A stretch of 64,000 bases of DNA. Source: Plazaster borealis (lineage: Eukaryota; Echinodermata; Asteroidea; Forcipulatida; Labidiasteridae). Under the pieces are notes generated by a model. That model was not told the DNA's origin and did no database searches. It saw nothing but the letters and a program-made list of their open reading frames with translations. The translations under genes were made by a program, and so were the position numbers. This document shows, piece after piece, positions 10,121 to 18,046 of this stretch (positions are counted from its first letter, which is position 1; every line of letters starts with the position of its first letter). The stretch lies in NCBI GenBank assembly GCA_021014325.1, contig CM037462.1:8476501-8540500 (forward strand). The letters are read 5' to 3'.

Positions 10121-10329
10121 AAACTTTTCTGTAGAAAAGTTTTTTGCAATCAAAAGATTATCTGTAGAAAAAAAATCTTTTGCCTGCAAAGATTAGTTTG
10201 TGATTGCAAAAAATAACTAAACTAAACCTAATCAAACTTTTCTACAGAAAAGTTTTCAAGCAAAAGATAATCTTTTGCAGGCAAAAGATTAGTTTACTTA
10301 ACAATCCAAACTTTCGTCTACGAAAGTTT
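10121..10329. repeat. Palindrome cluster upstream of the integrase
   Basis: Four perfect copies: 10121-10142 and 10234-10255 (arms AAACTTTTCT), 10269-10290 (arms AATCTTTTGC), 10308-10329 (arms AAACTTTCGT), with degenerate copies between. It fills the gap between the integrase start and the end of the next minus-strand gene. Confidence 0.87.
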
Positions 10330-10767
10330 ATAGGCTGCGAAGGAAGTAACTCCAAGCCCCATGATAACGAAAGCAATTTCGCGATCACGTTGCTCTGGGG
10401 ACGGCAAGTAGAAATCTGAGAGTTTGGGTTTTGGTTCTTCTAGCGTGGGGGCCATTGAATCACTGCCAAACTTTTCTGTAGAAAAGTTTATAAGATTGTA
10501 CTGGCGAATAGCTTCATCAACATTGCGGAAAGTGTGCACGGCATGTCCTTGGCGGCGAAGCTCTTCATTAATCCAGTCTAGGCGTTCGGCCCTCTTGCGT
10601 GACCATTCAGACTGCGCAGCTTGAAGTTGTTCTACAGCCTTGTCATGTCGTTTTCGCTCTTCATCGGCACCTGGATCACGCATCATCGAGAACAGAAAAT
10701 TTGACCCAGAGAACGCAAGTGCGTTCACGACCGCTCCGCCAACAAGCATTACAATAGAAGCCATCAA
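10318..10767 (-). CDS. Conserved Polinton membrane protein, 149 aa
   Basis: A hydrophobic N-terminal segment (about residues 5-26), then a charged helical region rich in Arg, Glu and Gln (about 30-90), and a C-terminal membrane segment (about 128-146). This resembles a family seen next to capsid genes in animal Polintons; I know no assigned function. A palindrome at 10468-10489 is translated in frame, and another provides the very C-terminus. It may be a virion or host-membrane component. Confidence 0.7.
   Translation of the reverse strand: MMASIVMLVGGAVVNALAFSGSNFLFSMMRDPGADEERKRHDKAVEQLQAAQSEWSRKRAERLDWINEELRRQGHAVHTFRNVDEAIRQYNLINFSTEKFGSDSMAPTLEEPKPKLSDFYLPSPEQRDREIAFVIMGLGVTSFAAYKLS
10468..10489. 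repeat. Short palindrome inside a gene (arms AAACTTTTCT)
   Basis: Perfect 10+2+10 palindrome read in frame inside the 149-aa membrane protein, giving the residues NFSTEKF. Confidence 0.85.
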
Positions 10768-10771
10768 ACTT

Positions 10772-10856
10772 AAACTTTTGTAGACAAAAGCTTTTTGTAG
10801 ACAAAAGATTAGTTTAACTTATATTTGTATAATCTTTTGTATTCAAAAGAGAAAAC
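10772..10856. repeat. Palindrome cluster upstream of the 149-aa gene
   Basis: A near-perfect copy at 10772-10793 (arms AAACTTTTGT, one mismatch) and further diverged copies up to about 10856, between two minus-strand genes. Confidence 0.65.
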
Positions 10857-10866
10857 TTATACATCT

Positions 10867-11106
10867 TTACTTTAATATGTCTGCAGGGAGTATCCCCTGC
10901 TTGACAAGCATGTCTTTAGTGGCCATGGCTAGGCCAACATCTAGTATGACCATGCCAACATCATATGGCGCAAAGTCTAACTTTGGCGTAACACCTTTTA
11001 TGATTTTTTTACCAAGAGTAGCGTATCCCACGGCAAGTCCACTTACTACGGCGGAGTGGTACACCAAATTAGCAAGCTGTTTACCATCAGTACTGGGGGT
11101 AGTCAT
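10867..11106 (-). CDS. Small hydrophobic Polinton protein, 79 aa
   Basis: 79 residues with two hydrophobic segments (about 13-32 and 45-63) separated by a short basic stretch. Gly- and Ala-rich helices suggest a small integral membrane protein. Function not recognised. It lies in line with the other minus-strand structural genes, with a short gap on either side. Confidence 0.6.
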   Translation of the reverse strand: MTTPSTDGKQLANLVYHSAVVSGLAVGYATLGKKIIKGVTPKLDFAPYDVGMVILDVGLAMATKDMLVKQGILPADILK

Positions 11107-11130
11107 TTTTGTTATGCAAGTAGGAGATTA

Positions 11131-11646
11131 TTATTGCATATAATGAGGATTAGTTTGTTTGTCTAATATGTTTGTCTTTGATTTTTGAGATACATTTGGT
11201 AATTGTTTTGCAGGCGTATACGAAAACTTAGCATATACCACAGCTCCAACAGCTATAACAGCCCCTGCAAGGAGCAAACAATCTTTTGCCTGCAAAAGAT
11301 TACCTTTTGCAGGCAAAAGATTAGTTTCTGATTGCGATGAGATTTCACTTTTATGTTCACGGTCTTTTGTAGATGAAGGATTAAGATTATCTTCAGAAAA
11401 TCTTTTGCCTGCAAAGGATTGGTTAGACTTGAGACTCTGTTTGGCCTTTCGCAGCTGCTCTTTCAGCGCTTCTTGTTTTGCTTTTCTAGCTGCTGCACCT
11501 TTGCGGCCAGCCTCAACTTTTTGTGGATCTTTATTAGTCACTCTCTTGACTTTTAACTGCGTCGATGTCGTCTCTAGGTCTTGCGCTGCTGTCATCTCCA
11601 GAGCTTGTGCTGCTTCTGTCGATGTCGTTTCCAAGTTTTCTGTCAT
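11131..11646 (-). CDS. Basic protein with a C-terminal membrane segment
   Basis: 171 residues. Acidic/Thr-rich N-terminus, then a strongly basic helix with the motif DPQKVEAGRKGAAARKAK (about 41-58), a Ser-rich linker, and one membrane segment (about 126-143). The linker just before the membrane segment (LLPAKG then LLQAKD) is two back-to-back palindromes. A basic DNA-binding-like segment plus a membrane anchor would suit a virion core or membrane linker, but this is inference. Its start lies inside the reading frame of the upstream 242-aa gene. Confidence 0.65.
   Translation of the reverse strand: MTENLETTSTEAAQALEMTAAQDLETTSTQLKVKRVTNKDPQKVEAGRKGAAARKAKQEALKEQLRKAKQSLKSNQSFAGKRFSEDNLNPSSTKDREHKSEISSQSETNLLPAKGNLLQAKDCLLLAGAVIAVGAVVYAKFSYTPAKQLPNVSQKSKTNILDKQTNPHYMQ
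11280..11420. repeat. Palindromes inside the 171-aa gene
   Basis: Perfect copy at 11280-11301 (arms AATCTTTTGC), an adjoining near copy to about 11322, and a one-mismatch copy at 11399-11420. All are read in frame. Confidence 0.8.
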
Positions 11647-12262
11647 CTAAACTTTCGTGTACGAAAGTTTTACTTATACTCGTATAAGTTTTGTCTTTAA
11701 ATTGACAGTGCTTAGCAGTTGTCATCGCTGCTGTAAGCGGGGCTAAGTACATACCATAGCGATAATACAGCTCGCAGCAGGCTGTCGTCAGCGCATGTCC
11801 GACAAAGGGGTCCTCCTCGAGGTCTATGACGAGCTGAGGCTTATTTTCGGGTGGAATTGGTAGAAATGTGCTAGCCGCTAGTGCATACATCTGCAGCGCA
11901 GACGCCCCGAGAGTTTTTGTCATTGAGGCCCCTAGTCGTGCCTCATAGCGGCTATAGTGCTTAGAAATCTCGTCATCACTCATCACATCAAGTTGTGCAA
12001 GGGTTAGTCGGGTTCCTATGTATTTTTGGGCTGTGCCGCCAGCCACAATTGCCGCCAGCCGGGTCCGTTTTTGTTCTTGCAAACGATCCAAACTTTTGTA
12101 ATCTTTTGCTGGCAAATCTTTTGTAGACGAGGTGCAGCTCAAACTTTTGTCTACAAAAGTTTTGTTTAGCGTCGAGACGGTGGTATCGGTGCTTTCATCG
12201 GGAACCTCTTGCAACAATTGGTTGATCAAATCATCACAATCCATCTTAACTTTTGAGATCAA
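11534..12262 (-). CDS. Conserved Polinton protein, 242 aa
   Basis: The central region (about 60-190) looks conserved: a basic helix, then SRYEARLGASMTKTLG, a hydrophobic stretch, and ELYYRYGMYLAPLTA. I recognise this as a protein recurrent in animal Polintons, without a known function. The N-terminal region (about 30-60) and the stretch about 198-207 (KTFVHESL) come from palindromes. After the second palindrome the frame continues for about 35 polar residues overlapping the next gene by 113 bp; this tail looks like read-through and not conserved protein. Confidence 0.7.
   Translation of the reverse strand: MISKVKMDCDDLINQLLQEVPDESTDTTVSTLNKTFVDKSLSCTSSTKDLPAKDYKSLDRLQEQKRTRLAAIVAGGTAQKYIGTRLTLAQLDVMSDDEISKHYSRYEARLGASMTKTLGASALQMYALAASTFLPIPPENKPQLVIDLEEDPFVGHALTTACCELYYRYGMYLAPLTAAMTTAKHCQFKDKTYTSISKTFVHESLDDRKLGNDIDRSSTSSGDDSSARPRDDIDAVKSQESD
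11649..11690. repeat. Palindrome pair at a gene overlap
   Basis: Perfect copy at 11649-11670 (arms AAACTTTCGT), then a TTATAC/GTATAA copy at about 11672-11690. The pair lies 3 bases before the start codon of the 171-aa gene and inside the frame of the 242-aa gene. Confidence 0.85.
12085..12162. repeat. Palindromes inside the 242-aa gene
   Basis: Perfect copy at 12141-12162 (arms AAACTTTTGT) and diverged copies from about 12085. They are translated near the N-terminus, giving STLNKTFVDKSL and LPAKD-type residues. Confidence 0.8.
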
Positions 12263-12283
12263 ACTTATACTCTGTATAAGTTT
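12261..12283. repeat. Short palindrome (arms AAACTTATAC)
   Basis: Perfect 10-base arms with a 3-base spacer. It lies at the start of the 242-aa gene, which begins at 12262, and carries the stop of a possible 35-codon upstream frame. Confidence 0.8.
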
Positions 12284-12372
12284 ATGCGCATGAGTCTAAC
12301 ATACTTGACAAACATCACAAGAACTACTGCCAGATGTATAGTTTGTATGGCTAGCTGTGTTTGCTCCCACAT
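12265..12372 (-). CDS. Possible 35-aa hydrophobic peptide
   Basis: A short frame begins with Met at 12372 and has one hydrophobic stretch (IHLAVVLVMFV) flanked by basic residues. Its stop lies inside a palindrome. It fills the only gap between the ATPase and the 242-aa gene. No family recognised; it may be chance. Confidence 0.25.
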   Translation of the reverse strand: MWEQTQLAIQTIHLAVVLVMFVKYVRLMRINLYRV

Positions 12373-12399
12373 AGAACTTTAGTTTAGCAAGCTATTAAG

Positions 12400-13091
12400 C
12401 TATGTTAACAACTGATAAGCAACCGGCTGAGCAGTCTTTAGTATAAGCTTAGCGTGTTTAGCTTTAGATAGCTGCTGTCTAAGCGCATCTCGCTCCTCTC
12501 TCGTCGGGACAACGTCGTTTTCTCGCAGGCAATCTTCAAAAGAGTCCCTGTCCTTGCAGTGGAAGAGCCCTATCCACTTAGTCTGCTCGCGGAGATCTTT
12601 AAGAACCGAGTTATACTTTTGCGTCAAAACCCACACAGATTGAGAGGCGTGGCGCCCCGAGAACGCAAGCTCAGACAGCATGTCTTTCTTTTGGTCAGAG
12701 CTTTACTAGCTGAGCAGTCGTCGATGATGTACAATGTCGGCTCGCCAGCAAAAATCGAGTAAAAAGCTCGCAACCACTTTTGAAGCTGATCGCCAGGGTC
12801 GACGATATAGACCTCTGGGTCTGTCCACACCCAGGATCGCTCGTGGTACGTTTTGTTCCAACGAATTGTGGGGCAGAGTATAACGATGTGCGAAAATTCG
12901 CCGCAGTAGTGATCTTCGAGAAGGTTTAAGATAAAGACTGTTTTCCCACAGCCAGTCTGGCCACAGATGATGGCCGACTGGGGTAAAAACTTATCCTCGT
13001 ATAAGTTTTTACTTATACTTTGAACTTTCGTTGACGAAAACTTTTGTTTACAAAAGTTTGGTTTAGTAGAGCGCACTGATATATCGACCAT
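12400..13091 (-). CDS. Packaging ATPase (FtsK/HerA type), frameshifted
   Basis: Genome-packaging ATPase of the element. The start is taken at the Met at 13091, after the capsid gene's last codons; the longer frame to 13124 would overlap that gene further. Walker A GQTGCGKT (about 44-51) and Walker B LYIIDD (about 120-125) are intact. The N-terminal region (about 12-35) is translated from palindromes. The frame breaks in the A-rich stretch at 12683-12692, and the conserved C-terminal part (with SVWVLTQKYN) continues in another frame at 12400-12681, as expected from one lost base. Whether this is a real mutation or a homopolymer assembly error cannot be told here. Confidence 0.85.
12987..13059. 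repeat. Palindromes inside the ATPase N-terminus
   Basis: Near-perfect TTATAC-type copy at 12987-13008 (one mismatch), a TTTCGT-type copy at about 13023-13040, and a perfect copy at 13038-13059 (arms AAACTTTTGT). They encode the first residues after the ATPase start. Confidence 0.85.
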
Positions 13092-14370
13092 TTTCGATGT
13101 TGAGCTGAGCATCCATGATAACATACAAATACATGTTCAATGTGCCCGCCGTTTCTACCTTTTTGGTGATCTGGACTGTGACCCCCTCACTTGCATTTTC
13201 TATGCGCCTGCCGCTGCCGTGCAGTGAGTCATCATCGTTGCTTCTCAAGTCCAGCCATAGGCCGTACTTTGTTGTCAAATACTCTCCTACCGTTACATCA
13301 GCTAATGCTAAGTCTTTGGTGACCATTGCAGACGTGGGGTGGCGCTTGGTTGAAGGGCTGCTAGCGAAGTACTTTCGAACTTCATCCCACTGTTGGTACC
13401 CGCGCATACCCTGGGCATACAACTGGTTTGGCTTCCCCTCGACTATGACCTCAACTTTTTCGATCTTGGGGTTATAGAACGATTCTGTATTTCGGTTAAA
13501 CGCGGTCGCCGCTCCAGCATCCTCGAAGAGCATGAGTATTCCCTTAAAGCTTCGGGCTGTAATATTAAGATTGACGTTCCACAGCGTATCACTCTTGTTG
13601 AGGGTGACCTTTCGGTGGCGCAAAATGCGGTCATACAAGATGGCAACTCGCGCAGTATACTGGTTGCGAATCATTCGGGCTAAGTTTGGCTCGCTCATAA
13701 TTTCAAACTCGAGAGAGATGTTGTCGATGACGTAGCTAGCATCTGTATCACCTGTTGCCATTATAACGCGGCTGTAGTCATTAAAGGTAAGCTCGTACTC
13801 CAATCGGTCACCAAGGCCTGACTGGAAGAACGGCATGTGGCTCTCCAACAGTTCAAAGTCTAGTGGAATGCTAAATCTGTTGCTGTATGCATCTGCAACA
13901 GCCTTGTCTTGCGCCGTAGAACTATCACCATCTCCGGCGCCCACCCTCAGTTTAAGCATGTTAGCGTCTTCCGCCACATCAATACCCTGGTAGACCTGAG
14001 ACCGGCGCTCTCCCAACGTTTTCCAAAGGTCGGTGTAGCAGCCGATAACATCGCTGTCATCTATAGACATGACCTCATTACCACTGATCCTGATTGTCTT
14101 TTTCTTCACAACGGCTTGGCCAAGGTTTTGAACCACTGTTCGATTGTCGTCGGTCGAGGTGAGGGCGATGGTAAATGCGAGGCGGGCTGTTCCAGGAACA
14201 ATCACATCCTGGGCGCCAAGGTTGGGAAAGCGGACCAAGAGCTGCTGATTTTGGTCGATAGTGGAGGGGTTGTTGGTTACAACCACGCTCTGCCGTATGC
14301 CTTTGATCCCGAGTGGATCCCGCAGGCTTCTAAGAGGATTCAGTTTGCGTCCGTACTTTGACGATGCCAT
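13063..14370 (-). CDS. Major capsid protein, probable double jelly-roll
   Basis: 435 residues, uninterrupted, the largest structural gene. The pattern LESHMPFFQSGLGDRLEYEL followed by a beta-rich stretch and IDNISLEFEI recalls the loop-strand organisation of double-jelly-roll capsid proteins. Polinton capsids belong to this fold, and this sequence resembles a family found in many invertebrate Polintons. The N-terminus is basic (KYGRKLNPLRSLRDP). No palindrome insertions are seen in the coding body, unlike most neighbours. Its end overlaps the ATPase start, suggesting coupled expression. A minor structural role cannot be excluded without a structure comparison. Confidence 0.7.
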   Translation of the reverse strand: MASSKYGRKLNPLRSLRDPLGIKGIRQSVVVTNNPSTIDQNQQLLVRFPNLGAQDVIVPGTARLAFTIALTSTDDNRTVVQNLGQAVVKKKTIRISGNEVMSIDDSDVIGCYTDLWKTLGERRSQVYQGIDVAEDANMLKLRVGAGDGDSSTAQDKAVADAYSNRFSIPLDFELLESHMPFFQSGLGDRLEYELTFNDYSRVIMATGDTDASYVIDNISLEFEIMSEPNLARMIRNQYTARVAILYDRILRHRKVTLNKSDTLWNVNLNITARSFKGILMLFEDAGAATAFNRNTESFYNPKIEKVEVIVEGKPNQLYAQGMRGYQQWDEVRKYFASSPSTKRHPTSAMVTKDLALADVTVGEYLTTKYGLWLDLRSNDDDSLHGSGRRIENASEGVTVQITKKVETAGTLNMYLYVIMDAQLNIENGRYISALY

Positions 14371-14384
14371 TCAAACCAAACTTT

Positions 14385-14406
14385 ATCTTTTGTCTATACA
14401 AAAGTT
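14385..14406. repeat. Short palindrome between divergent genes, imperfect
   Basis: A diverged TTTTGT/ACAAAA copy lies in the roughly 95-bp divergent promoter gap between the capsid gene and the coiled-coil gene. Confidence 0.6.
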
Positions 14407-14465
14407 TGTGTGTATTAAACCTTGGCGAGTGTTCAATATAAGTAAAGCCAACCTTTGTATTCAAT

Positions 14466-15770
14466 ATGGCAGAAGGTGGCTTTGAAATGAATGATTTTGA
14501 TGCACCCGAAAAACAACCAGAAGTCGAAGAAGAAACCAGTTTTATTTTTCCTGACCCCCCTGCCGAGATACCCTTAGATGGGCTATCACCTCAAGAATAC
14601 GGCGACCGCATTAACCAAGCGCGCGACGACATCCGTACAGACAAGTTGCAAGAACAGCGAGACCGTTTAGTAAACGCTTTCTATGAGGAGATAGGTCTAA
14701 ACAATGGCCCTCGACCTACGATCATAGAATACAAACGGTTTCAGGTCGGCGAAGATGGTAAAACACTTTACTGGGTAGAAGGTGATAAAAAGGTTCGGAT
14801 GAGCGCTACTAAAGGCCCTAAAAAGTTTTTAGGATTGGGTACTATTGCCCAAAGTTTTGGCTCTGGGGGCTCAAGAGCTATTCGAGATTTTCTCAACCTG
14901 CCTGGGTACGACAGTACACTGCGTCGTCATCCTCAACCTACCCTTCGCGAGTTAGAAAAGGTTGCTGATAAAGCACAAAATGCAACACAAGCAGATGGTG
15001 ATGTACTAGATCAGACAGTTAATGTTTTAGATGATTTACTTATTAGTATGTCATCTGAGCCGCCTACTGAGGAAGAAAATCTTTTGCCTATGAGAGAGAT
15101 TCTAGGGCTTGACAAAGCCCTGAAAACTTTGCGTGCCACAAAAGCGGTGCAAGAGAGCAAAGTAGTTTCTCTCCAGCAGCTAATCGAGGGCTATCGCGAA
15201 GAGCTTAAGCAACCCGGGACAACTGAGCGAGCGGACCAAATCGAACGTGAAATTACAAAAGCCGAAGATGATCTCGCAGCGGCTCGAGACAGCGTTGATG
15301 TCCTCAACCAACAACTTCGGTCACAGTTCCGCCAAATTCGTGAGACCATATCTAGCGTTCTAGATAAAAACAAATCTCTGGCCGATCGGCTACGGACCCT
15401 GTTCCGCGAGCAGGGTGTGACCATAGCCACCATTATCACTGCACTGGGCTTTGCCATCAGCACTCTGGTTCTTGCCTTGACTGGTGGGCCAGCTGGCGGG
15501 GTTACACCGCCAACACCTCCCACAGATCTTTTGCCTGCAAAAGATCAAGATGGGGTAAAAGAGTGGGCGAAAAAACATTTGCAAGCTCTCGGGCGCCTTC
15601 TAGCCCAATTAGCTGGAAAGGCTGCAGCCGCACTACCGGGCATCATCGGAGGCATTATATCGTGGCTCCTCAACCTCTTGAGTAAAACTGCTGGCTGGCT
15701 CGCGGGAAACCTATGGGCAATAATTGTTGCCATCGGCGGTGTACTGTTAACTTTAATCTTTTATAAATAA
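14466..15770 (+). CDS. Coiled-coil protein with C-terminal membrane helices
   Basis: 434 residues. Acidic, Pro-rich N-terminus (1-50); a mixed domain (about 60-150); a long charged helical region likely to form a coiled coil (about 210-320); a hydrophobic helix (about 322-344); and a Gly/Ala-rich, strongly hydrophobic C-terminal region (about 385-432). The linker carries one in-frame palindrome (LLPAKD, 15525-15546). I recognise the family as recurrent in animal Polintons but know no assigned function. A membrane-active virion protein is one possibility. Confidence 0.65.
   Translation: MAEGGFEMNDFDAPEKQPEVEEETSFIFPDPPAEIPLDGLSPQEYGDRINQARDDIRTDKLQEQRDRLVNAFYEEIGLNNGPRPTIIEYKRFQVGEDGKTLYWVEGDKKVRMSATKGPKKFLGLGTIAQSFGSGGSRAIRDFLNLPGYDSTLRRHPQPTLRELEKVADKAQNATQADGDVLDQTVNVLDDLLISMSSEPPTEEENLLPMREILGLDKALKTLRATKAVQESKVVSLQQLIEGYREELKQPGTTERADQIEREITKAEDDLAAARDSVDVLNQQLRSQFRQIRETISSVLDKNKSLADRLRTLFREQGVTIATIITALGFAISTLVLALTGGPAGGVTPPTPPTDLLPAKDQDGVKEWAKKHLQALGRLLAQLAGKAAAALPGIIGGIISWLLNLLSKTAGWLAGNLWAIIVAIGGVLLTLIFYK
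15525..15546. repeat. Short palindrome inside a gene (arms GATCTTTTGC)
   Basis: Perfect 10+2+10 palindrome in frame, with both ends changed together (G at one end, C at the other) relative to the AATCTTTTGC subtype. It lies in the linker between two hydrophobic regions. Confidence 0.85.
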
Positions 15771-15771
15771 T

Positions 15772-15828
15772 AAACTTTTGTAGACAAAAGTTTTTGTAGA
15801 CAAAAGTTATTTGTAGACAAAAGTTTTA
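15772..15828. repeat. Three tandem palindromes between convergent genes
   Basis: A perfect copy (15772-15793, arms AAACTTTTGT) is followed by two overlapping copies of the same type. They fill the 55-bp gap between the 434-aa gene and the convergent 465-aa gene. At RNA level they could act as hairpins near both 3' ends. Confidence 0.85.
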
Positions 15829-17172
15829 GCGTAGAGCGAGCCAACCGAGACCAAGAGCAACGCCACCAACAACAAGTGCAGTTCGCCCATCATAGTGCGC
15901 TAAACTTTCGTCTACGAAAGTTTGTCTTTCATCTACGTCGATATCAGGCTGTGCCAAAACCGGTCCCATCAAACTAACTTCCGGAGTTTGAGCTAGGTGT
16001 GCTGGCCTTGCAAGAGGCCCCTCCATATCCTTTACAGGTAACAAATTCTCGACAACTGCATTTATACCGTTGTTAAAGCCCAAATTTTGCCCCTGCTCCG
16101 CGATCACAATCTCGTTGTTGTAGTCCTGAATAGTTCCAATCTGCAACTCCATGTTGCTGGGAGCCATATACAAACCAATTCCGAATACAAAGTTAACCTT
16201 AGAGCGGGCGTATCGAAGCATGTCTTGGTAGCGTGCCACCGCACTCGGGAGATCTACAGGGCTTGAGACTGCATCCTCAACATTCGCTAAGAACTGTTTC
16301 TGGGTGTCAAATGCGGCACCGGTGCCAATAATACTCGAGCGAATCTGCGCCTGTGCGCCTAGGATAGCCCACACGTATGTTCGGATAGAGTCGTTGATTC
16401 TTTCAACCCCAGGTTGGGTAAAGCCCTCCGACTTGTCGAGAACAAATGTTGTCCATGCTTGGTCTCCTTCTGGCCCCTGACCAATGTAGTCGACGCTGAA
16501 CGTGGCTGGTCTATCACCAAAGCTCATGCGGTCTTTTCTATAGTCGTTCGACGAAACACCGAAGCTGGGGTTAAGACCCCCACTAGCAACCAAATCGTTG
16601 CTCACTTCTTTAATAGAGAGCACTGAACCTTTCCACCAATGATACGGCGTTCCAAGACCACTATTTTGGTCGATGCTCTGCCGCCAGTCGGTGTGCGGTG
16701 AGACACCAAACTCCGCGCAAATTTGCTCATATACCCTCTGGTTGTATGGGGTATCAAAGGCATCCCAAGTGTCATCCTGTGGGAGTGGCACCTGCATCCC
16801 TTCAAGAATCCTTCGCACCTGGTAGTATACGTGAAAGCGGTAGACTGATCGCACCATCGGGACTTTAGAGCTAAGATGGTCTTCTGCAGAGACACCGCAA
16901 CCTGTGGTAGCACACCACACTGCAAAGTTAATCTTATTTTGCCAAAATTTCATCGGGTTTGAGCTCCACGTGTCCACTACATCATCACTTTGTACGTGTG
17001 GCAGCCTATACCGCTCCGCCGACAATATATCCGGAAAGACGGTGTCAAAGCTCGCCACCCCCGTATCAACCTGTATTGTAACATGTTGCAATACGGGTTG
17101 AGATTTTGCGGAGTATACCCCACCTGTTTGGTAAGATGCATCTGTGTTAAAGCTATAAGCTTGGTTAGACAT
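15826..17172 (-). CDS. Conserved Polinton structural-type protein
   Basis: About 448 residues from the Met at 17172. The open frame extends to 17223, but the extra 17 residues are translated from palindromes, so the internal start is preferred. The body contains NPMKFWQNKINFAVWCATTGCGVS and FHVYYQVRRIL, strongly patterned and typical of a protein recurrent in animal Polintons. One C-terminal membrane helix (ALVVGGVALGLGWLAL). Two palindromes are read in frame near the C-terminus (giving NLLPVKD and TFVDESL). Function unknown; its place among the capsid genes suggests a virion component. Confidence 0.65.
   Translation of the reverse strand: MSNQAYSFNTDASYQTGGVYSAKSQPVLQHVTIQVDTGVASFDTVFPDILSAERYRLPHVQSDDVVDTWSSNPMKFWQNKINFAVWCATTGCGVSAEDHLSSKVPMVRSVYRFHVYYQVRRILEGMQVPLPQDDTWDAFDTPYNQRVYEQICAEFGVSPHTDWRQSIDQNSGLGTPYHWWKGSVLSIKEVSNDLVASGGLNPSFGVSSNDYRKDRMSFGDRPATFSVDYIGQGPEGDQAWTTFVLDKSEGFTQPGVERINDSIRTYVWAILGAQAQIRSSIIGTGAAFDTQKQFLANVEDAVSSPVDLPSAVARYQDMLRYARSKVNFVFGIGLYMAPSNMELQIGTIQDYNNEIVIAEQGQNLGFNNGINAVVENLLPVKDMEGPLARPAHLAQTPEVSLMGPVLAQPDIDVDERQTFVDESLAHYDGRTALVVGGVALGLGWLALR
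15902..15923. repeat. Short palindrome inside a gene (arms AAACTTTCGT)
   Basis: Perfect copy with spacer CT, read in frame just before the C-terminal membrane helix of the 448-aa protein. Confidence 0.85.
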
Positions 17173-17180
17173 AACTGCAC

Positions 17181-17264
17181 AAACTTTGCTTGCAAAGTTT
17201 AAGTTATACTCGTATAAGTTCAAAAGAAACTTTTCTGTAGATAATCTTTTGCTTGCAAAAGATT
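17181..17264. repeat. Palindromes in the divergent gap
   Basis: Perfect copies at 17181-17200 (9-base arms AAACTTTGC) and 17243-17264 (arms AATCTTTTGC), with TATAC-type and TTTTCT-type remnants between them. They occupy the gap between the minus-strand structural gene and the first penton-like gene, so they lie where promoters are expected. Confidence 0.85.
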
Positions 17265-17278
17265 AGGTTAAGTTCGCT

Positions 17279-17977
17279 ATGTTTGTTACACAAACCAATA
17301 TTCAAAATAAAGCGCCGCTCTTCCAACCCGCAATTAACAATGTAAATGGTAAATTCTGTGTTGCCCTAAGAGAGTTGCATTTTAAAAAAACTAACACTCT
17401 TGATGTTGACTCTACTGTTGATCTTAAGTTTGACCGCAATAATAATCTTAGTTATACCTCGATTAAAGTTGTTCGAGGAATGTACACCTTTGAAGATATA
17501 CAACAGTTTTTCAAAGCAAATATACCCCAAATAGGACTCCAAATGAACAAAACAACGGGGTTTGTCAGTATCAATGCCCGTAGTAGTTCTATGTATTTTA
17601 AATTTGATGATGCAATGTGTTCACTATTGGGCATTCTCTCTAATCTTTTTGACGATCGTTGGTTCCAAGGAAGAGTAGATGGAATTAGACCCTCAAGGTT
17701 CCATACTCCTAACCTAGTTTTTATACACCTCAATCAACTTGATGCGGCTTTTAATACTATTGATGGCGCCCCCTCGTCGCTGCTAACCATAACCCCGTTC
17801 AAATCTGAAAGCAGTGTAAACGTTAACCTTGCTTACCCTATGTACACAAAACTTAAAGCAGGACATATATATCAACTAAACTTTCTCGTGTTAGATGAAT
17901 ATGGTAAAGATATGCGTGACAATCCTATCTCTATGACTGCAGTACTTGAAATTAATCTTTTGCAAGCAAAAGATTAG
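17279..17977 (+). CDS. Penton-like minor capsid protein, copy 1
   Basis: 232 residues. The order of motifs matches Polinton penton (minor capsid, single jelly-roll) proteins: an early VALRELHF strand, RGMYTFEDIQQFF (the usual 'G-Y then helix' segment), CSLLGI, a strand LVFIHLNQL, GAPSSLLTITP, YPMYTKLKAGHIYQLNFLVLDEYG, and a final strand. It would form capsid vertices. It is paralogous to the next gene. Its last residues and stop region come from a palindrome at 17954-17975. Confidence 0.7.
   Translation: MFVTQTNIQNKAPLFQPAINNVNGKFCVALRELHFKKTNTLDVDSTVDLKFDRNNNLSYTSIKVVRGMYTFEDIQQFFKANIPQIGLQMNKTTGFVSINARSSSMYFKFDDAMCSLLGILSNLFDDRWFQGRVDGIRPSRFHTPNLVFIHLNQLDAAFNTIDGAPSSLLTITPFKSESSVNVNLAYPMYTKLKAGHIYQLNFLVLDEYGKDMRDNPISMTAVLEINLLQAKD
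17954..17975. repeat. Short palindrome at a gene end (arms AATCTTTTGC)
   Basis: Perfect copy encoding the final residues (LLQAKD) of the first penton-like protein; the stop codon follows directly. Confidence 0.85.
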
Positions 17978-18046
17978 CTGTGTTGAAGCTATAAGCTTTG
18001 TTTGGTATAACCGCATTAACAATCTTTCGTAGACAAAAGGTTAGTT

